Below, piece after piece: positions 56,179-64,000 of a stretch of DNA of 64,000 bases. Every line of letters begins with the position of its first letter. Position 1 is the first letter of the stretch. The notes beneath the pieces are model-generated. The model worked only from the letters and a program-made list of their open reading frames with translations, did not search any database and was not told the DNA's origin. Origin of the DNA: Dipteronia dyeriana. Lineage: Eukaryota > Streptophyta > Magnoliopsida > Sapindales > Sapindaceae. The DNA lies in assembly GCA_032871835.1 (NCBI GenBank), contig CM065302.1, forward strand, positions 5,827,094 through 5,891,093, read 5' to 3'. The translations under genes and the position numbers were made by a program.

Positions 56179-57563
56179 ATTGCTTTAATTAGTTTTTATT
56201 ATGTGTTTACATTTTGTGCTTAAATTCTACGGGATTTTCGTTTGAATGTTTTGTGGTTGCTATTAACATGATATGATTAAATTTAATTCTTGAAAGAACA
56301 GTGCAATTAGGCACTGTAGAAAGTTAGAAACTACTTCTCTGTAAAAATAAATTGGCAATTTAAATAATTCTATGGGCCAAGACTAATTAACCAAGGACCT
56401 CCCCTTTTATTACGGGCTCTTCTTGTGGAGTCCAATTTTACAAGATCCTGATGGATCCAGACCCACAATATTGTCCGCTATCAAAAAATAAAAAATTTAA
56501 ACACGGCAAATGTATTATAGATTCGGTAAAAAAACAAAAAAATAAAAGGGTAATAACAAAATATCTTCTTAATTTCAATTTTCAGCCCCAAGTTATATTA
56601 TTTTTTGTTGAAATTCTGTGACAGTTCCCTGGATGTTTATTTTATTTTATTTTATTTTAACAGCTCTTTAGATGTTCAGAGAAGATTACATTCTTGAATT
56701 ATGAGGCAAAACTCCCACATTTTCCAGGGAAAATCTGTACATGGCAATTATTTTGCCAAGAAACAAACTAGGTATGGCCCCAGCTTCCTGCTCTGCATGC
56801 AAATTCATTGCATAAAAACAACCGAAATCATTCATGATCAATTTTCATTATAAACAATTAATAAATGACTAATTTAATCGAATAATAACCCAAAAAAAAC
56901 ATTAAGGTTATTTAAAAGATTTTTATATTCATCTAAAAATAATTAGAATTGTCGGTGAAGATGAAGGAATTTAAGTGATTTTATTAAAATAATATAAATC
57001 TATTTATAATAAAAAAAGTCTTTTGAAAGAGTTTTTTTTTTCTTTATTGACTGTTAAATTGCCAAAAGTGAAAATAAAATAGTCTTTTGAAGATGTTCTT
57101 ACAAGATCTCATCTTAAATTTGTATTGGTTTAATTTGTGTATAAATGTAGTACTCTTAACAAATTTCTCTTCTTTTTATAAAACTTCTCCCGAAATCCTT
57201 TGTTTTTGGGTTGTTGTGTTATATGATTCTTCGAAGACAGAAGTTCAACAAGTGACTTTACACTTCTCCAACTCAATTAACATTAAATTCTCTAATATCA
57301 TTAATTCATCAGTAATCTTGATTACTATTTTTTTCATCTCAATATTAAATTGACTCTATTAAATTAGTGTTCTTTATTTGATTAAGATTCATAAAATACC
57401 ACTTTTTACTTTTTTGTAACAACATATCTAAGGTGTACGTGTACGACAATTTAACGTGTTATATATAATATATATATAATCCGACAATTTTAACGCAACC
57501 CCCACCCAATGAAAGCAAAACTTGTCCACTTTATTACCTATCGAATTTGTCATTTAAAGTATA

Positions 57564-57604
<41 letters not shown>

Positions 57605-57689
57605 CAATAATTTAAAATTTATTTTTATATGATAAACAAATTGATATAAAAACTTTTATTGTAATATTTAATTAAACTATTTTTTTTAA
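56179..57689. other. Downstream duplicate DNA, then AT-rich intergenic sequence
   Basis: Positions 56179-56540 match the DNA after copy 2. 56930-57090 resembles the tandem units of the local repeat family (AAGTGATTTTATTAAAATAA). An AT microsatellite lies at about 57569-57600. No gene is recognised; the open stretch at 57087-57353 has no domain. Confidence 0.65.
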
Positions 57690-57880
57690 TATTATAAGAG
57701 CTATTACAATAAGATTGTCGGGACCTGCTGAGATCAAATAATATATGTGCAGTTTAGATATCTAGGCCCACAGCGTGGGAAGAAAACTCTCGGTTTGAAC
57801 CCCTCATCACTTATGTGGAATGGAGATGCATTACCAGCTCTACTAAGAGGTTATGCTCTTGAATCGATGGATCTAGTGTG
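57690..57880 (-). mobile_element. Candidate tRNA-derived SINE
   Basis: On the minus strand, from about 57880, TCTTAGTAGAGCTGGTAATG resembles an RNA polymerase III A box. GGGGTTCAAACCGAG about 50 bases later fits a B box (GGTTCRANNCC). An A-rich stretch (AAAAAAAA) follows near 57686. No cloverleaf can be built over the full length, so it is SINE-like rather than a tRNA gene. No target duplication was found. Confidence 0.4.
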
Positions 57881-58324
57881 TTCGCTCAAATAGATCCGTC
57901 AATTTAGTATGAACCCAACCCGACTTCAAATGGGCCGTCGGTGGAGTCGACTTCGAAGCCGTTCAATCAGTCCGTGGTCCATCACTGGATCTCCTCTGAT
58001 GGTGGCCACCACAACTGTTCGATTTATATTTATATTTTTTTGATTTTTTGTTTGTTTGTTTAAATTAATTTTTGAATTTTAAAAATCATTAATAAATAGT
58101 TGGGCATTATTGCCATTCTTTTAAAATAGTATGGTTGTTATTGACAATTTAAAGATAAAAGCTAGATTTTGCTTCCAAAAACACTCCCCTACCAACTCCT
58201 CAAAAGTTGATTATATGAGAAGTAAATTGTAAAATAAGTTACTTTTTGGTAGTTTACAAAACATTTATTTTCTCAAAACTTGAGAAGTAATCACTTATTT
58301 CTTAAGCAAAAGCAATACCAAATA
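57881..58324. other. Non-coding, no gene seen
   Basis: A relatively GC-rich stretch (57900-58010) contains TCGACTTCGAAGCCG-like sequence but no frame of interest. The rest is AT-rich. Confidence 0.6.
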
Positions 58325-60140
58325 TAGTTTGAATCTATGAATGTGTTGTTCATTTATAAAGATTTCAATTAATAACGATGATCAAGTAGGGCGTAGGTTT
58401 CTTTGGTTTTGTTTATTGTTATGACAATTGTTAAACTTTATTTATTTAATTTGCTTTTAGTTTTGATAAAAATAAGGGTTAATAGCACAAGTGCCATTTG
58501 AATTATACGCGAAATCGCATGTTGCCCATTGAATTTTTTTCTTAGCATTAAACCCCCTGAATTTTCATTTATTGACAAAAGTTGATAGAAGTGAAACGGA
58601 TGTCAAAAGTAAATTACACTTACATACCCTGAATATATGAGTAATTGTGTTAAAACTGGAAAAATGTAATAATATCATACAAATACTCTTTGACATGTTT
58701 GACTAATGTCTAAAAAAATAAAATAAAAATATTAATAATATGAATTATTTTTTAAATAATAATAATAATAATAAAAAAAAAAAAAACTTTAATAATAATA
58801 ATAATAATAATAAACTTTAATAATAATAATAATAGTAATAAACTTTTAAAAATAAAAATCATAATATATTAACAATAATAATAAAGAAAAATTAAATTAA
58901 AAATATATGAAACCAAGATTTTCATATTCCAATTAAACAATTAAACTACCCATAATTCCAATTAAACAAAAATCAAATAAAATACCCATATTTTTAATTT
59001 ATTTTTTCTTTATTATTTTTGTTAATATTATAATATATGGAACTCAGATTTCCAAATTCCAATTAAACAATTAAACTACCCATATTTCTAATTAAACTAC
59101 CCATATATTTTTATTTAAATAATTGTATTTTAAAAACAGAATTTAAAACCCAGATTTATTCTCTTCTTGCAACAACCAAATCCACACCCAAACCACCACC
59201 AAACCATAAAAAATTCATCACTCATCAGCTCCACCATTCATTTGCATCACCGTTCATCAGAACAACACCAAACCCAGAAATTCAAACCATAAACTTTAAC
59301 AAAATCATTATCATCGACAACATCTAAACCTGGACATCATCATCAACAACATCAACAATCACATGTCAAGACTTAACACCACAATTCTGAATCAAAAGAA
59401 AAAACAGTAGAGATCCAAAGAAAAAAAAATCTGTTCTTCCCCAAATCAAAACAAACCAACCGCCACAAACCTGAACCCCGCCAAACCCACCTCGCGACCT
59501 TGCCAAAACCATAATCAATCTCCAGAAATCAACACTAGACCATCTACACCATTAATAACCGAAAAAACGAATCCCTAAATTCAACCACCACCACCACCAG
59601 TAACTACCACCACGACACCACCACCATCAATCACTTCTCTGTAGAGGAGATCAACGCTCGAACTATCACCGACGGCCAGCCAGATTGACTCGAATTGGGA
59701 GAGAAAGAAGAGAGACTTGGAAGAGAAAACGAAGCGTGAGAGAAATAAGAGAGCCAATCTCCTCTCAACGGAAGAAGAGAAGAAATCTGGGTTTCAAATT
59801 TTTAAAATACAATTATTTAATTAAAAATATGGGTAGTTTAATTAATTTTTGTTTAATTAGAATTATGGGTATTTTTATTGTTTAACTAGAATTTGGAAAT
59901 TTGGGTTCCATATATTATAATATATTAACAATAATAATAAAGAAAAAATAAATTAAAAATATGGGTAGATTAATTAATTTTGTTTAATTGGAATTATGGG
60001 TAGTTTAATTGTTTAATTGGAATTTGAAAATCTAGGTTCCATCTATTTTTAATTTAATTTTTCTTTATTATTATTGTTAATATACTATCATTTTTATTTT
60101 TAGAAGTTCATTAATAATAATATTATTATTATTTTCAAAG

Positions 60141-60181
<41 letters not shown>

Positions 60182-61100
60182 CATTATTATTATTTATTTA
60201 TTTTAAAAAATAATGTTATTAATATTTTTATTTATATTTTTTTTGGACATTCAAACAGGTCAAAGTGTATTTATATGATATTATTATATTTTTTCAATTT
60301 TAATGTAATTATTCATATATTCAGAGTATGTAAGTGTAATTTACCATTAACGTCCGTTTCACTTTGTCAACTTTTGTCAATAAATAAAAATTCAAGGAGT
60401 TTAATACCAATAAAAAATAAATTCAAGGGCAGCATGAGATTTCAGGTATAATTCAGAGGGCACTGGTGCTATTAATCCTAAAAATAAAATTATAAGTGGA
60501 TGTGAATTAATTAAAATTTAAAATTAAAATTTAAAATTAAAATTCAAGTTCATTTTTGTTTTTTGAAATACCATGACCACAAAAAACTAAGACATTGTCC
60601 AATTGAACTAGCGGTGGTAATTTAATCACATTCAAATAAAGTAAAATAATTATAATGGACTTGGCCACCATTGTAATTGGTATATATAAGAGTAACATTA
60701 AAGTATTTTAAAAAGACCCTTTAAATGAGATATTTGTTAAAGTTAAATGAGTCACATCAACATATTTGGTTCTAACAGTTTCTTCAAATAAGATTATTTA
60801 AATAAGATTTTGTTACTCTCTTTAATATTGATGAACAATTGCTTGCTCTTCAATTATTGTTATATTGTTTTTTATATCATATCATCATTTATATTTGACA
60901 TCTATATCATTTTTATATTTTTAATTAAATTCAATTAATATATAATAAATTTTAATTTATAAATTTTATCATCATAAAAATCATATTAAAGGTCTCATCC
61001 TGATATTTAAAATGAGATTAATATTGAATATTTAATAGTAACATATTAATAATTTGAAATGTCTATTTTCATATCCACCTAAAAATAATACTAGTTTTAC
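58325..61100. repeat. Repeat family, copy D (split by MULE-e)
   Basis: Without 58476-60478 it aligns with 42115-42660 and on to 44380, covering GTAGGTTTCTTTGGTTTTGT, GGTGGTAATTTAATCACATT and AGTCACATCAACATATTTGG. The family runs until the copia element starts at about 61101, where TTTTACAT in this copy replaces TTTCACATGTATGAAAC of the others. Confidence 0.75.
58476..60478. mobile_element. Foldback-like MULE with exact 9-bp duplication (MULE-e)
   Basis: The termini are GGGTTAATAGCACAAGTGCC and, reversed, GGATTAATAGCACCAGTGCC. The arms stay complementary for several hundred bp, including AAT/ATT trinucleotide runs (58750-58850 and 60115-60200). TAAAAATAA flanks both sides (58467-58475 and 60479-60487), exact. 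The centre (59150-59790) has a CA-rich half and a GA-rich half. The segment around 59640-59760 is shared with MULE-a. There is no transposase. Confidence 0.92.
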
Positions 61101-61280
61101 ATCAATAATAGCAGTCATGACTCACACAATCACTAATAGCTCTTCATCAATTTACCATATGTAATTAGCATTAATCATGTGTAATTACCTATATATCCTA
61201 AGCATTGTAACATGTATAAATATTACTAAAACTCAATGAAAACGTGAGATCAATTCTTCACAAAACATAAAACTATATTA
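61101..61280 (+). mobile_element. 5' LTR of a copia element (short)
   Basis: It lies between the break in repeat copy D and the primer-binding site, so it is at most about 175 bp, in line with small-LTR copia lineages. Exact TG/CA borders are unclear; CAAAACA near 61268 may be the end. Without the 3' LTR, which is outside the window, the edges stay approximate. Confidence 0.55.
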
Positions 61281-61293
61281 TGGTATCAAAGCC
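61281..61293 (+). other. Primer-binding site, tRNA-Met type
   Basis: TGGTATCAAAGCC differs by one base from the standard plant TGGTATCAGAGCC. It precedes the gag start at 61402 and sets the plus orientation. Confidence 0.85.
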
Positions 61294-61401
61294 TAAGCTA
61301 TAAAACAGCTTAAAGATCCTCAAACCCTAGTTGAAACCCTAGCCATTGAAATTTCTTCCTTCTCCTTCTCACAGTTCTGTCGTCTCTACCCAAACCCAGC
61401 G

Positions 61402-62487
61402 ATGTCACTCCCTACATCTCCTACATCTCCTACATCCTCCACTCATTCTCCCCAAGTTATTCTTATGGGAACAAACAACTCTAATCAGTCACCATCTCTA
61501 ATAGCCATCAACTCCACACAAATTCGAATCAAACTATCCAAAGTTGGAAACTATACAGCCTGGAAATCACAGTTTGAAAACCTCCTCTTTGGTTACGCCT
61601 TTATGGGATACCTAGACGGTACCAAGCCGTGTCCTCCAGAAACCATTCCAAATCTCTCAAGAACCTCTGAAGATCAGACTTCACAAGGAACCATTGTGAA
61701 CCCAGATCATCACATATGGCTTCGCCAAGATCGATTACTTCTCCATGCAATACAAGTAACGTGCACCGGCCCTTCACAGTCTATTGTCACCTAAGCCTCT
61801 ACCTCTGCTCAAGCCTGGGAAAAGCTTAAATCCTCATATGCCAATTGCTTCAACACTCACAAACTTGGCCTCATTGACTCACTCACCAACATAAGATTGG
61901 CAGATAAATCGGTTTCAGAATACATGCAGGGAATCAAAAACATACTTGACAACCTGGATTTAATTGGTCACTCGGTTAATGATTGTGCTGTTGTTATACA
62001 CATACTGAATGGATTGGGTCCAACCTATCTACCGCTTGCTTTTGCCATTCGAGCTCGAGACTCTCCTATTTCTTTCGAGGAATTATATGATAAGCTCATT
62101 GACTATGAAGCTTTTCTCAAACGTGATGAAACAAAGAAGGGTGAGCAGCCAATAACGGCACAGTTTAATCAATGGACATCAAACCGATGAGGTCATAGCT
62201 ATCAAAGAAACTCATCACACATAGGACACAATCCAAATTTCAGTAACAATAACAGTTATGGCCAGCAACAGCAGTTTGGTACTGCATCAGGCAGAGGTCA
62301 CGGTTTTTCCGGCCAAGGTGAATCATATGGGCCGAACTACCCACCCCATTTCACTCAGCAGTGGCGCTCATCTGTTTGCACCAATCAATCTCGTCCGGTA
62401 TGTCAGTTGTGCGACAAGGTTGGACACACTGCCCGTGTATTTCGCTCACGTCCTCCTTCTCAGCAGTGGCCATAAGCGAACCACATG
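61402..62487 (+). pseudogene. Copia gag with zinc knuckle, broken by stops
   Basis: One frame from ATG 61402 carries stops at 61792 (TAA), 62188 (TGA) and 62473 (TAA). It encodes IRIKLSKVGNYTAWKSQFEN (copia gag N-domain), HIWLRQDRLLLHAIQ, AWEKLKSSYANCFNTHKLGL, SVSEYMQGIKNILDNLDLIG and VIHILNGLGPTYLPLAFAIR (UBN2-type gag). The zinc knuckle CQLCDKVGHTARVF has Phe in place of the last Cys. Gag packages the element's RNA. This copy cannot be made in full. Confidence 0.88.
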
Positions 62488-64000
62488 AACTCGAACCAGC
62501 CAACTCCTCTGCCCAATTGGATACTTGATACTGGTGCTTCTCACCACATGACATCGGATCTTCATAACCTATCTCTCCACTCTGAATATGGTGGTCCAGA
62601 AGATATCATGGTTGGGGATGGTAAAACAATTCCTATTACTCATACTGGTTCCACCTCTTTAACTGCTGAACTAATTCCTTTCAACTTAAACATGTCTTGT
62701 GTTCTCCTCATATTTCTCAAAATCTAGTGTCTGTGTCTAAATTTTGCTCTCATAATAATACTTCTATTGAATTCTTCCCTGACTGTTTTCTTGTGAAGGA
62801 TCTGACCACAGGGGCATCCTTTGCCCGCGGCCAGAATAAAGGAAATCTTTACGTATGGCCAAAATCGAGTCTTCCATGTCGCTCCAATGCTTTTCAGTAT
62901 TTCGCATCTTCCCAGTCACCTGTCACATCTCAGTCATGACACTGTCGCCTGGGTCATCCTTCCTTACCAGTCCTCTAAAGGCTCACCTCGTCTCATCACC
63001 TTCCTGTCAACAAGTCTGACAGTACTATTTCTCATTGTTCTGTATGTCTTTGTAATAAGAGTCACAAATTACCCTTTGGGTTGTCAACATTGACTAGCGA
63101 TAAACCTTTTGAAATTTTATTTACTGATGTTTGTGGTCCTGCTCACATACAGTCGTTTGACAAATTTAAATATTATGTTATCTTTGTGGATCACTACTCC
63201 AAATATACTTGGCTATATCCACTCAAACACAAATCCGAGGTATCACAAGTTTTCAAACGATTTAAATTGCTAGTAAAAAAAAAATTCAATACCCGAATTA
63301 AAACAGTATATTCGGATGGCAGTGGTGAGGCCCAAGCACTTGGTCTCGATCTGCAACGCTTTGGTATACAACATCTTAAATCCCCGCCTCACACACCTAA
63401 ACATGTCGGTATAGCTGAACGCAAGCATCGACATGTGGTGGAAACGGCATTAACTCTTCTTCATCATGCCTCGGTTCCGTTGAAATTCTGGTCTCTCGCA
63501 TTCCACACCGCGGTCTACCTGATAAATCGAATGCCCACCAAAGTCTTGAGTCATAAAAGTCCATATTCTCTCCTCTTTAACAAGGTTCCAAATTATGGAA
63601 AACTTCGTGTGTTTGGATGCCTATGCTACCCGTGGTTAAGTCCATATACGTCCCATAAGTTGTAACCTAGGTCTCGTCCATGTGTCTTTGTTGGCTACTC
63701 TAATGAGCACAATGCATATCTCTGTCTAGATCGATCTACTAGTCGAGTGTTTGTATCTCGTCATGTTGTCTTCGTCGAACATCATTTTCTGTTTTCCACC
63801 ACTTCAGGTCGTGCACATCCGGTCTCTTCTTTCACCGCCGGTCACTGGCTTCAATCCTCATGTCTCACCGAGTCATCACAGCAAGGTAATGAGTCTCTTT
63901 CTCATCTCGATCATCCCTCACACGATAATATCTCCCTCACAGACATATTCCCATTCACCACCGATTTTCACATCAACACCCAACCACGACGCCTGCTCCT
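62488..64000 (+). pseudogene. Copia pol: protease and integrase, continuing past the window
   Basis: The protease starts NWILDTGASHHMT with the catalytic DTG, then MVGDGKTIPITHTGSTSL. A frameshift near 62690-62700 moves the frame to LVSVSKFCSHNNTSIEFFPD. The pre-integrase block is damaged. Integrase follows at 63081-63665: FTDVCGPAHIQSFDKFKYYV, TVYSDGSGEAQAL, HTPKHVGIAERKHRHVVETA, so the D, D and E positions are present. PCVFVGYSNEHNAYLCLDRS follows a TAA at 63663. Reverse transcriptase and RNase H lie beyond 64000. Integrase before RT is the copia order. Confidence 0.88.

Noticed and set aside
57750..57880. A complete tRNA gene
   Set aside because: Only A- and B-box-like motifs are present. 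No acceptor, D and anticodon stems could be paired.
1..64000. CRISPR arrays, bacterial operons, riboswitches or rRNA genes
   Set aside because: No regularly spaced direct repeats with unique spacers, no Shine-Dalgarno-linked gene strings and no rRNA-like blocks were seen. All content fits plant nuclear DNA.

Overview
The window is nuclear DNA of a flowering plant, most likely a eudicot. It is AT-rich and gene-poor, and its elements are typical of plants: Ty1/copia and Ty3/gypsy (Tat-type) LTR retrotransposons, an L1-like LINE, Mutator-like elements (MULEs), hAT and Harbinger elements and MITEs. Nearly all of it is decayed, nested transposon sequence. The only intact genes I can defend are two single-exon genes at 16860-17555 and 55408-56178. 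Both encode small Werner-syndrome-exonuclease-like (RNase H-fold) proteins whose catalytic residues are degraded. A third, broken copy lies at 14064-15250. Copies two and three sit in a segmental duplication that includes promoter-side and downstream DNA.

Layout. 1-2881: 5' part of a copia-type element on the minus strand (internal DNA, tRNA-Met primer site, 2 kb LTR). 2882-3500: unrecognised gene fragment with promoter-like DNA. 3502-4803: LTR split by a truncated LINE. 5349-13881: internally deleted Tat-type element on the minus strand, with an oppositely oriented accessory gene, a 47-bp tandem repeat and a MULE lodged in a duplicated gag segment. 14-19.5 kb: exonuclease-like copies 1 and 2, with MITEs. 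20.2-31.95 kb: four-level nest (MULE in hAT in LINE in a TIR element). 32.16-39.25 kb: MULE of the Kaonashi type, carrying a MURA transposase and a captured ULP/DUF1985 gene, both broken. 39.3-61.1 kb: an old non-coding repeat family, present in several copies and split by five MULE-type elements, two hAT MITEs, one Harbinger element, one non-autonomous LTR element, a solo LTR and several copies of a small MITE; exonuclease-like copy 3 lies within it. 61.1-64 kb: 5' half of a copia element on the plus strand, running off the window.

How it fits together. There is no operon-like or pathway organisation. Several insertions carry clean target-site duplications, and paralogous repeat copies act as empty-site references, so the order of insertions can be partly reconstructed. 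I saw no convincing undescribed molecular system. The best candidates for follow-up are the expanding family of apparently inactive exonuclease-like proteins, the catalytically dead ULP protease carried by the MULE, and the MULE-associated gag duplication.
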